The notes beneath the pieces were generated by a model. It saw only the letters and a list, made by a program, of their open reading frames with translations, made no database searches and had not been told where the DNA came from. Both the position numbers and the translations under genes were made by a program. From JBGPRB01 sp964422155 (lineage in GTDB: Bacteria; Chloroflexota; Dehalococcoidia; Dehalococcoidales; RBG-16-60-22): a DNA stretch of 12,092 bases. The stretch lies in the NCBI GenBank assembly GCA_964422155.1, contig CAYQZZ010000060.1, positions 1 to 12,092 of the forward strand, written 5' to 3'. This document shows positions 6,695 through 12,092 of the stretch, in pieces. How positions within the stretch are numbered: position 1 is the stretch's first letter; each line of letters opens with the position of its first letter.

Positions 6695-7607
6695 TTTTTA
6701 TACCCCCTGCGATAAAGCATATCAATATCCATATCAATGCAGCCAGCGAGAATAATTTAACGGTGCTATCAATGCTCTCCAGCACCGGCGCCGCTCTTCC
6801 TTCTCCCAGTACATAGTGCCCCACCTTTTCCAGCCGCACATTGAGCGCGCCGGCCATGGCAGCCATCGGCCAACCGGCATTGGGACTCTCGGTCTTGACG
6901 TGCTCCTTTAGAGCCGTTTTCCAGGCGTCACGACCCCTTCTTTTCGTCGTCGCTGCCAGGACCAGCAATAATGCCGCCAGCCTCGCCGGTATGAAGTTGA
7001 GGATATCATCCAGTCTGGCCGCGAACTTGCCCAGGTACTCGTATTTCCCGTGATAGCCTATCATGGAATCAATCGTGTTGACCACGCGGTAGCCGATTGC
7101 CCCGGGTACGCCCAGTAATAGAAAGTAGAACATGGGGGCCACCAGGCTGTCGCACGTCCCCTCCGCCACCGATTCCACCGCCGCCGATACCAGCAGCGGT
7201 TCGTTCAGGTCTTTCGTGTCACGGCTGACCAGCGCCCGCAACTCGAAGCGCGTTTTATCGAGCTTATCTTCCTGTAAAAGTCTCTTGACTTTCAGTGCGG
7301 TGCGCCGCAGTCCCCTGATGGAGAAAGTAAATTTAAGGAGCACGGCGGTAACAATAATATAAGCGACCTGGTTGAGGTCATGCAAATAGATAGTCAGGAA
7401 ATAAACTGAAATAACAAATAGTGCTGTGGTGAGAATGGTCATCGCTATCCCGTAAATAAGCTGGCCGACCTGGTTAAACTTAAAGCCGCCCTTTTCCAGG
7501 AAGGCAATGACCTTACCCATCCAGGCGACCGGGTGGAAAGCATTTGGTGGGTCGCCCAGAGCCAGGTCGATGGCTATCGCCAGGGCCAGTATCGGTATTA
7601 TTTCCAT
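6678..7607 (-). CDS. cbiB: Adenosylcobinamide-phosphate synthase
   Basis: CbiB is a membrane-bound enzyme that attaches aminopropanol phosphate (from CobD) to the f-carboxylate of adenosylcobyric acid, giving AdoCbi-phosphate. The 309-residue length is typical. The N-terminal signature DLALGDPPNAFHPVAWMGK (14-32) is diagnostic. Later family motifs are LVSRDTKDL, ESVAEGTCDSLVAPMFYFLLLG, YRVVNTIDSMIGY and ESPNAGWPMAAMAGAL. Hydrophobic segments near the N-terminus, around residues 55-95 and at the C-terminus fit a multi-pass membrane protein. The ATG lies 18 bases after the btuD stop, and the 3' end overlaps cobD by 17 bases, matching the shared reaction of the two enzymes. Confidence 0.96.
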   Translation of the reverse strand: MEIIPILALAIAIDLALGDPPNAFHPVAWMGKVIAFLEKGGFKFNQVGQLIYGIAMTILTTALFVISVYFLTIYLHDLNQVAYIIVTAVLLKFTFSIRGLRRTALKVKRLLQEDKLDKTRFELRALVSRDTKDLNEPLLVSAAVESVAEGTCDSLVAPMFYFLLLGVPGAIGYRVVNTIDSMIGYHGKYEYLGKFAARLDDILNFIPARLAALLLVLAATTKRRGRDAWKTALKEHVKTESPNAGWPMAAMAGALNVRLEKVGHYVLGEGRAAPVLESIDSTVKLFSLAALIWILICFIAGGIKIVVTA

Positions 7608-7625
7608 ACTTATCTTCCGGTCGGT

Positions 7626-8420
7626 TTATTCTCTATTCCTGTGGGCGCCGAGCAGGACGGTCGGTAAACCATTTACGGGGTGAGTGTAAACGCAGTTCTC
7701 GGCGCCGTAGACCTGCTTGATGTTTTTATCGGTGATAACCTCCGCGGGTGTCCCCTGGACATGGATATGCCCTTCGTTAATCAGGAATAGGCGGTCGCAG
7801 TATTGTGCCGCCAGGTTAAGGTCGTGCAGGGCCGCCAGTACCGTGAGCTTATGGGCCACGCAGAGGTTCTTGATGAGGTCGAGTACCTCTACCTGTCGCC
7901 CGATGTCCAAATTGGCGGTAGGCTCGTCCAGGAGGATGGCCTTGGTCTCCTGCACCAGGACGCGGGCAATGAGCAGGCATTGTATTTCCCCGGCGGAAAG
8001 CTCGTTTACCCTCCGGTTGGCCAGCGGTTCGGTGCCGGTCTGTTCCATGGCCTGCCGGGCGATGGCCCAGTCGCGGTAGCCTTCCGACTGGAACAGGCCC
8101 AGGTGCGGGTTCCTGCCCATGAGCACTATCTCGAAGGCGGTGAAGGTGCTGGGCAGCAGCGGCAACTGTGGGACCACTCCGACCAGGCAGGCAAGCTCCC
8201 GCCTCGGTATCGATTTGATATTCCGCCCGTCCACCAGTACTCTGCCGGAGCTGGGGCTGATGACATGGCTCAGCGCCTTGATGATGGTGGACTTGCCGCA
8301 GCCGTTGGGGCCGATGAGCCCCACCATTTCCCCCGGCGATGCTTTGAGAGTTATATCCTGCAGCACCGGATGGTGGTCATAGCCCAGCGTCACGTTTCGC
8401 ATTTCCAGTTCAATCATCAT
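7626..8420 (-). CDS. btuD: Cobalamin/corrinoid ABC transporter ATP-binding protein
   Basis: This cytoplasmic ATPase powers BtuC-mediated corrinoid import and belongs to the FecCD-type (type II) importer family. Counting from the first ATG (8420; 264 residues), it has Walker A GPNGCGKST (37-45), a Q-loop at Gln85 (VVPQL), signature LSAGE (141-145, Ala replacing the usual Gly), Walker B AILLDEPT (161-168) and the switch His199 in ALHDLN. The open frame extends to 8513, but that part translates a dispersed repeat and lies upstream of the AGAGG ribosome binding site. Start is 8420 or the adjacent ATG at 8417, which has better spacing. Haem or siderophore transport is possible from sequence alone; the riboswitch and neighbours make corrinoid the likely substrate. 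Confidence 0.94.
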   Translation of the reverse strand: MMIELEMRNVTLGYDHHPVLQDITLKASPGEMVGLIGPNGCGKSTIIKALSHVISPSSGRVLVDGRNIKSIPRRELACLVGVVPQLPLLPSTFTAFEIVLMGRNPHLGLFQSEGYRDWAIARQAMEQTGTEPLANRRVNELSAGEIQCLLIARVLVQETKAILLDEPTANLDIGRQVEVLDLIKNLCVAHKLTVLAALHDLNLAAQYCDRLFLINEGHIHVQGTPAEVITDKNIKQVYGAENCVYTHPVNGLPTVLLGAHRNRE

Positions 8421-8454
8421 AGACCTCTTGTTTAAAAGGAAATCCTGAGCACTA

Positions 8455-8600
8455 AATCTCGATGGAATAACCAATAACCAAGAAACAAGTTCCAAACAAA
8501 TTTCAAGATACAATAACCAATGACTAATAGCCTGGTTATTCGAATTTGGTTATTGGTTATTGTTTGGTTATTGTATCTTGTATCTTGGTCATTACGCATT
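8455..8600. repeat. AATAACCAAT-rich repeat with a 17-bp perfect inverted repeat in the btuC-btuD gap
   Basis: The 224-base gap between btuC and btuD is filled by degenerate AATAACCAAT units and their complements. CAAGATACAATAACCAA (8504-8520) is perfectly inverted at 8564-8580, enclosing 43 bases that themselves contain TTGGTTATT units. TGTATCTTG is also repeated directly at 8572-8580 and, less exactly, just after it. It is AT-rich, unlike the neighbouring genes. It looks like a non-autonomous dispersed repeat. It could form a hairpin in the operon mRNA between the permease and ATPase genes. Confidence 0.75.
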
Positions 8601-8644
8601 GTTTAGAGTTTAGATATTAGAATTTAGGATTTACCCCCTCCCCA

Positions 8645-9721
8645 TTAAAATATCGCCTTTTTCCTCCGTCGCAGCAGGTACAGGAAGAAAGGTGCCCCGC
8701 AGATGGCGGTAATCACGCCTATCGGTATCTCCGTGGGGGCCAGCACGGTACGTGCCGCTATGTCAGTGAGAATCATGAAAATAGCCCCGGTCAGCACCGA
8801 AAGCGGCAGCAGAAAACGGTGGTCGGCGCCCCATATAAGACGCACGGCATGCGGAATGATGATGCCGACGAAGCCGATGGTGCCCACGAAAGAAACGCTG
8901 GCGGCCGTAATCAGGGTAGCCGCCGCCAGCAGGATGAGCTTGAGCCTTTCCACATTGACGCCGAGCTGCTGCGCCTGCTCCTCGTCGAGCTGCATGACGT
9001 TGAGCAGACGGGCGAAAATGATGATGACCGCCGTCCCTACAGCCACGTAGGGGAGGACAATTCTAACTTCCGACCACTGACTCATGGAGAAGCTGCCCAT
9101 CAGCCAGAAGATGATGCCGTGCATCTTTTCCCCGCTGGATATGATGAGGTAGGAGACGATGGACCCGAGTAGCGCGCTGAGCGCCACCCCGGATAGAATC
9201 AGCGTGGTCACCGGGAGGGTTTTTCCCACCCGCGCCAGGGCGTAGACGATGACCGTGGCAAGAAGCGCCCCGATAAATGCGAGCAGGGGAATGATGCCGA
9301 ATCCCGGGATATTCCAGGCGGTGGGCAGCAGGAAGCCGACGATAGCCCCCAGCGAGGCTCCCTGGGCGACTCCGATGAGATACGGGTCGGCGAGGGGGTT
9401 GCGGAATAGCCCCTGGTAGGTGGCTCCGGCTATGGCCAGGGCGGCGCCGACCAGTCCGGCGAGGATAACGCGGGGCAGGCGTATCTCCAGGACGATGGTG
9501 GCAATGGCGCTCTGCCAGGTCGGGGAAATATCCACGAACGGCAGCCTGTCCAGCAGGATGCGGAATGTCGTGAGCAGCGGGATTTTGACGCTACCGATAC
9601 TCGTCGCCACTGCCGCGACCACTATCAGGGCCGCGCACAGCCCCAGGAGGCTATAGATTCGTTTGCGCCTTCCCGATAAATACGTATTATTCGGCAGCGT
9701 CGGGACTGGATTTGATGTCAT
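8645..9721 (-). CDS. btuC: Cobalamin/corrinoid ABC transporter permease
   Basis: BtuC forms the dimeric membrane channel for corrinoid import, working with BtuF and BtuD. The 358-residue protein is hydrophobic throughout, with about ten membrane segments after a polar N-terminus of some 22 residues. Family motifs of FecCD permeases are present: LRLPR-type EIRLPRVILAGLVGAALA, GATYQGLFRNPLADPYLIGV, GVALSALLGS, DEEQAQQLGV (the cytoplasmic coupling region) and GFVGIIIPHAVRLIWGADHR near the C-terminus. It ends in a basic tail, RRRKKAIF. The ATG follows the btuF stop by 21 bases; the ribosome binding site is weak, so coupling to btuF translation is possible. Substrate is assigned from context, because FecCD permeases for iron siderophores look alike. 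Confidence 0.94.
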   Translation of the reverse strand: MTSNPVPTLPNNTYLSGRRKRIYSLLGLCAALIVVAAVATSIGSVKIPLLTTFRILLDRLPFVDISPTWQSAIATIVLEIRLPRVILAGLVGAALAIAGATYQGLFRNPLADPYLIGVAQGASLGAIVGFLLPTAWNIPGFGIIPLLAFIGALLATVIVYALARVGKTLPVTTLILSGVALSALLGSIVSYLIISSGEKMHGIIFWLMGSFSMSQWSEVRIVLPYVAVGTAVIIIFARLLNVMQLDEEQAQQLGVNVERLKLILLAAATLITAASVSFVGTIGFVGIIIPHAVRLIWGADHRFLLPLSVLTGAIFMILTDIAARTVLAPTEIPIGVITAICGAPFFLYLLRRRKKAIF

Positions 9722-9742
9722 AGAAAAATGTTTTGCGCCCCT

Positions 9743-10687
9743 TTATTTAAATAGCTCCGGATGGATAAACCTGGCGAACTGCTCCAGTGCCTCGACGATT
9801 CGCGGGCCGGCACGGCCTACCAGGTCCTGGTCTATCGAATAGATTCCATTGTTCCTGCGGGCATCGGTGTCTGCCAGCCTTGTTTCGGAGGTGAGAAACT
9901 GCAGGGGTAAGTCTTCGCCCGTTCCCATGCCGACTCCGGCAATCATCACCGCGAGATTGGCCGCAAGAAAGGTCTCTAGACTGATTTCGGCATAGCCGCT
10001 CTTGGAACTCAGCATACCGACCGTATTTAAGCCTCCGGCCTTTTTTATTAACTCGTCTTGAAGTGTGCCGAAATTCGCTATCATCAGCGGGTCATGCCAT
10101 ACCACGAAGCAGGTCGATGGCCGCTGCTCCGGAGATAGCTTGTCCGTTTTCTCGGTCACGACTTTAATCCGTTTCTGCATATTAGCCACTAAATCAGCGG
10201 CTTCCTTTTCTTTACCGGTGACCTTTCCGACCAGCTCGATGGAGGTTATGACTTCGTCGATTGTCTTGGGATTCAGGGCTATCACGGTTAGTCCTTTCGC
10301 TTCGAGCGGGGGGATTACTTTATCTTTATGTATGTCCACCGCCAGTATGAGGTCCGGATTCTTGGCAATGACCTCCTCGATATTGGGCGTGCTGAAACCG
10401 CCGATGCTTGGCTTTGTTTTAGCCTCCGGCGGGTAGTTGCAGTAGTCCGTCACGGCCACGATGCGGTCGCCTAGGCCGAGCGCGAACAGGATTTCCGTAT
10501 TGCTCGGGGCGAGAGAGACGATTCTCTGCGGGGAGGCTTTTACCGTCACCGCTCTTCCCAGTTGGTCGGTAATTTGGGCGGGTATCGGCGTCGCGCTCTC
10601 AGGCGCTTTCGCACAGGATGTCACCAGACCGGCGAACAAAGCGGCTGCCAGACAAATGGCGCCAAGTTTTTTTATTGCGTTTTTCAT
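9743..10687 (-). CDS. btuF: Cobalamin/corrinoid-binding lipoprotein of the ABC transporter
   Basis: BtuF is the extracytoplasmic substrate-binding protein that hands corrinoid to BtuC. The 314-residue protein begins with a lysine-rich start, a hydrophobic signal segment (about residues 8-22) and the lipobox LVTSC, with Cys25 as the probable lipidated residue. Then comes a periplasmic-binding-protein fold of the helical-backbone class: QITDQLGRAVTVKASPQRIV, SLAPSNTEILFALGLGDRIV and DYCNYPPEAKTKPSIGGF, which are typical of BtuF. The start is supported by AAAAGGAGG directly upstream (10691-10699). It is the first gene after the cobalamin riboswitch, so it is likely repressed when B12 is abundant. 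Iron-siderophore binding is the alternative for the fold; the riboswitch argues against it. Confidence 0.95.
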   Translation of the reverse strand: MKNAIKKLGAICLAAALFAGLVTSCAKAPESATPIPAQITDQLGRAVTVKASPQRIVSLAPSNTEILFALGLGDRIVAVTDYCNYPPEAKTKPSIGGFSTPNIEEVIAKNPDLILAVDIHKDKVIPPLEAKGLTVIALNPKTIDEVITSIELVGKVTGKEKEAADLVANMQKRIKVVTEKTDKLSPEQRPSTCFVVWHDPLMIANFGTLQDELIKKAGGLNTVGMLSSKSGYAEISLETFLAANLAVMIAGVGMGTGEDLPLQFLTSETRLADTDARRNNGIYSIDQDLVGRAGPRIVEALEQFARFIHPELFK

Positions 10688-10690
10688 TTT

Positions 10691-10697
10691 CCTCCTT
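10691..10697 (-). promoter_or_regulatory. btuF ribosome binding site
   Basis: On the minus strand AAGGAGG stands 3 bases before the ATG at 10687, or AAAAGGAGGAAA-ATG in full. It begins a few bases after the T-rich tail of the terminator-like hairpin, so folding of that hairpin could also hinder ribosome access. Confidence 0.85.
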
Positions 10698-10699
10698 TT

Positions 10700-10733
10700 A
10701 ACAAATAAACCCCCTCGCCTTTAGCCGAGGGGG
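10700..10733 (-). terminator. Intrinsic terminator-like hairpin of the riboswitch, just before btuF
   Basis: On the minus strand, CCCCCTCG (10733-10726) pairs perfectly with CGAGGGGG (10717-10710) around an 8-base loop. It is followed by TTTATTTGTT (10709-10700). It lies between the riboswitch aptamer and the btuF ribosome binding site, as expected of the expression platform. The T-tract is interrupted, so termination may be partial. Confidence 0.75.
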
Positions 10734-10748
10734 TGATAATGACTCAAT

Positions 10749-10783
10749 AAAAAGTCCTACCACTCCCCGCGGAGTGCTGTAGG
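10749..10783 (-). terminator. Hairpin followed by five Ts at the 3' edge of the cobalamin riboswitch
   Basis: On the minus strand, CCTAC-AG-CACTCC pairs with GGAGTG-GTAGG (11 base pairs with a 2-base bulge; stem arms 10783-10771 and 10766-10756) around loop GCGG. It is followed by ACTTTTT. This may be the 3' stem-loop of the aptamer (the P13 arm of B12 riboswitches), a second terminator, or both in turn. The sequence alone does not decide. Confidence 0.5.
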
Positions 10784-10917
10784 CAATTCAGGGGCTGGCG
10801 TTCTGGCTTATGCTTTTGATTAGAAGAAGCAATTACAGCGGCGCGGCCGCGTCGGACTCTCACCGACTTGCTTTCCAGTTGGGCCCTCGCTCACGCTCGG
10901 GCACCCCCTGTTAACCT
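10755..10917 (-). ncRNA. Cobalamin (B12) riboswitch
   Basis: In the leader of btuF, the minus strand shows the conserved elements of the cobalamin riboswitch in the right order. GGGGGTGCCCGAG with GGGCCC comes at the 5' side, then GGAAAGCAAGTCGGTGAGAGTCCGAC (the GGTG-AA-TCC segment, spanning about 10875-10850). The B12-box-like GCCGCTGTAA follows, then AAGCATAAGCCAGAACGCC (matching the conserved AG-CAG-A-CC segment), and finally a 3' stem-loop. It binds adenosylcobalamin or a related cobalamin and normally lowers expression of the downstream genes. Ends are approximate; a covariance-model search would set them. It sits just below a good promoter and above two terminator-like hairpins. Confidence 0.93.
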
Positions 10918-10933
10918 ATTCTATTTTGTTATC

Positions 10934-10962
10934 AATATACAATATGTGAGATAAAAAATCAA
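10934..10962 (-). promoter_or_regulatory. Sigma70-type promoter of the B12 operon
   Basis: On the minus strand, TTGATT (-35, 10962-10957) is followed after exactly 17 bases by TATATT (-10, 10939-10934), in an AT-rich stretch. Transcription would start near 10927, about ten bases before the riboswitch. No other candidate near it is as good. Confidence 0.7.
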
Positions 10963-10990
10963 GAAATAATAAGAGAGATTATTTAATAAT

Positions 10991-11066
10991 GTCATTCTCG
11001 GGCTTGACCCGAGAATCCAGAACCCCTTTTTCCCCACTACTGGGTTCCAGCCTTCGCTGGAATGAC
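10991..11066. repeat. Palindromic MITE-like repeat, copy 1
   Basis: The 76-base unit is bounded by GTCATTC and GAATGAC. Each end is itself a hairpin: TTCTCGGG-CTTGA-CCCGAGAA on the left and TTCCAGC-CTTC-GCTGGAA on the right. The centre is pyrimidine-rich (AACCCCTTTTTCCCCACTAC). This is the widespread bacterial intergenic repeat whose translation gives phrases like HSSEGWNP. It has no coding capacity of its own and lies upstream of the B12 operon promoter. Confidence 0.8.
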
Positions 11067-11091
11067 AAGCATAGATTAAACAATTGAATAT

Positions 11092-11163
11092 GTCATTCTG
11101 GCGTAGGCCAGAATCCACACCACCTTTTCCCCACCACTGGATTCCAGCCTTCGCTGGAATGAC
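11092..11163. repeat. Palindromic MITE-like repeat, copy 2
   Basis: A second unit of 72 bases has the same ends (GTCATTC / GAATGAC). Its right-hand hairpin is the same as copy 1, and its pyrimidine-rich centre is similar (ACCACCTTTTCCCCACCACTG). Its left hairpin differs (ATTCTGG-CGTA-GGCCAGAAT). It lies 25 bases after copy 1 in the same orientation. A loose GAATGAC at 11180-11186 may be the end of a third, degraded copy. From 11187 to 11317 I see no gene or clear signal. Confidence 0.8.
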
Positions 11164-11317
11164 AATTGTGAGAAAGCGAGAATGACGGGGAAATTCTGCT
11201 AAACACTCTCAATAAAATTAAGGTGAAGTGGGAAGAGATTTGGTTGAGTAAATATTGATGTCAGAACCGGGATACTATTCATAAGCACCTTGCCGTAAGC
11301 CCTTTGTCAGCTAGCAT

Positions 11318-11701
11318 TTATACTACTTCATGTCGGGCGCGTCTCAGCTTGGCACGAATACGGGCTAAAAAAGACCGTGTCCCGAAGGGCTTACGAACAA
11401 AGTCATCGGCACCATGGGCTAATGCCGTGCGCAGCAACTCCACTTCATATTCTGAGGTAAGCATGATAATAGGAACGTCTGAATGCTCGCGCATCTGGTC
11501 GAGAATCTGTAAACTGTCTTTCTCCGCATTTGTCTCGTCCAGAATGATAAGGTCCGGTTCTATTTTATCCAGTAAATTTAACGCCGAATCGCCATCGTCA
11601 ACTATCACGGTGTCAAATCCTTCCGACTCCAGAGTGTGATTCAACAACCTCCTCATATCCTTGTCATTATCCACCACCATAATACGTTGACGCTCATTCA
11701 T
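11318..11701 (-). CDS. Receiver-only response regulator
   Basis: The 127-residue protein is a single CheY-like receiver domain. Key residues are Asp11 (of the acidic pair VVDND; the second member is Asn12), the phosphoacceptor Asp55 in DLIILDETN, Thr82 in MLTSE and Lys104 in VRKPFG. The usual MP-DG after the phosphoacceptor is replaced by NAEKDS. The C-terminus, FLARIRAKLRRARHEVV, resembles the linker that in OmpR-family regulators leads to a winged-helix DNA-binding domain. Here it stops at once, so the protein is either a single-domain regulator or a truncated one. AAGGAGA lies 12 bases before the ATG. The small gene upstream (45-base gap) is probably co-transcribed. No histidine kinase is visible, and a link with the B12 operon is not indicated. 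Confidence 0.85.
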   Translation of the reverse strand: MNERQRIMVVDNDKDMRRLLNHTLESEGFDTVIVDDGDSALNLLDKIEPDLIILDETNAEKDSLQILDQMREHSDVPIIMLTSEYEVELLRTALAHGADDFVRKPFGTRSFLARIRAKLRRARHEVV

Positions 11702-11746
11702 GCCTGATTAGGTTCTCCTTATATTGGTTAAAGCTCATATCGCTAT

Positions 11747-11989
11747 TTAATTCTGCGAGCCTCTACAAAGTGCTATTTCCCATATAGGAATGAGAATTAA
11801 CTTGCCTCTGGCATCGGTTAAACTTTTAATAAACCCGGTCTCACGCGGGGGCTTGATATCAGATTGCACCGGGAAATCCTTGAGCAGCTTTAGTCCTTCC
11901 CCCGGATTAACGACATGCGACTGGCGGAATACTCTCATATCTTCAAGATGCCGCTGGAAAGATTTCGCATCGTTCCATATCAGAATCAT
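11747..11989 (-). CDS. Small hypothetical protein upstream of the response regulator
   Basis: The open frame of 80 residues starts at ATG 11989, preceded on the minus strand by GGGAG at spacing about 9. A TTG at 12022 would add 11 residues but lacks a good ribosome binding site. I do not recognise the family. It begins MILIWNDAKSFQRHLEDMRV and ends with a hydrophobic LILIPIWEIALCRG. There is no signal peptide, metal-binding motif or transmembrane helix of full length. The same orientation and the 45-base gap to the receiver gene suggest a shared transcript. It may be a real small protein or the tail of a decayed one; no overlapping frame looks better. Bases 12023-12092 show no clear feature. 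Confidence 0.4.
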   Translation of the reverse strand: MILIWNDAKSFQRHLEDMRVFRQSHVVNPGEGLKLLKDFPVQSDIKPPRETGFIKSLTDARGKLILIPIWEIALCRGSQN

Positions 11990-12092
11990 TATCCTGCTCT
12001 CCCTGCCTGACACTGTTAACAATACTCAAGTCGACTCACAACATACTATATTCCTAAAGGTCAATAGCTCCAGCTGAATATCTTTATTATTC

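Noticed and set aside
7803..8435. 210-codon open frame on the plus strand opposite btuD
   Set aside because: It is antisense to a gene with all ABC-ATPase motifs; its composition (many charged and Gly-rich runs) is that of a mirror frame in GC-rich DNA.
8421..8513. 31-residue N-terminal extension of btuD from a distant start
   Set aside because: It translates the AATAACCAAT repeat, has no family support and lies upstream of the AGAGG ribosome binding site serving the ATG pair at 8420/8417.
10921..11118. 65-codon open frame on the minus strand containing CHSSEGWNP and GSSPRMT phrases
   Set aside because: It is the translation of the palindromic repeat (copy 1 and flank), a familiar spurious protein; its tail also runs through the operon promoter.
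10991..11163. Transposon or attachment site made of the two tandem repeats
   Set aside because: No transposase or integrase gene and no clear target duplication flank the copies; only a non-coding repeat is supported.

Overview
The window holds one long cobalamin (vitamin B12) uptake and nucleotide-loop assembly operon, almost entirely on the minus strand, with decayed genes at one edge and a small regulatory pair at the other. The gene set (a BtuFCD importer, late B12 genes, no corrin-ring genes), intermediate GC content and many short hairpin repeats suggest a corrinoid-salvaging anaerobe. Class Dehalococcoidia (Chloroflexota) fits best, but this is an inference without a database search.

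Layout by region. 1-600 (+ strand): the end of an unidentified gene with an in-frame stop, coupled by an ATGA overlap to the wreck of a B12-binding radical SAM gene. That second gene has lost its interior and its last residues, the latter to a hairpin repeat. 648-10687 (- strand), in transcription order: btuF, btuC, btuD, cbiB, cobD, a QueG-like 4Fe-4S protein, cobT, cobS, cobQ, cobU. 10700-10962: the operon's control region, with a sigma70-type promoter, a cobalamin riboswitch, two terminator-like hairpins and the btuF ribosome binding site. 10991-11163: two tandem copies of a short palindromic repeat. 11318-11989 (- strand): a receiver-only response regulator preceded by a small unidentified gene.

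How the genes work together. BtuF captures a corrinoid outside the membrane and BtuC2D2 imports it. CobQ amidates adenosylcobyrinic acid a,c-diamide to cobyric acid. CobD makes aminopropanol phosphate, which CbiB attaches. CobU activates the product with GTP, CobT activates the lower-ligand base, and CobS joins the halves. The riboswitch should shut the operon down when B12 is plentiful. No corrinoid adenosyltransferase is present, although CobQ and CbiB act on adenosylated corrinoids. The embedded QueG-like protein, from a fold family that binds cobalamin, is the most interesting unassigned member and could be a corrinoid reductase.

Three operon gaps (btuC-btuD, Fe-S protein-cobT, cobT-cobS) each carry a different family of short repeats. 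No tRNA, rRNA, CRISPR array or transposase gene was seen.
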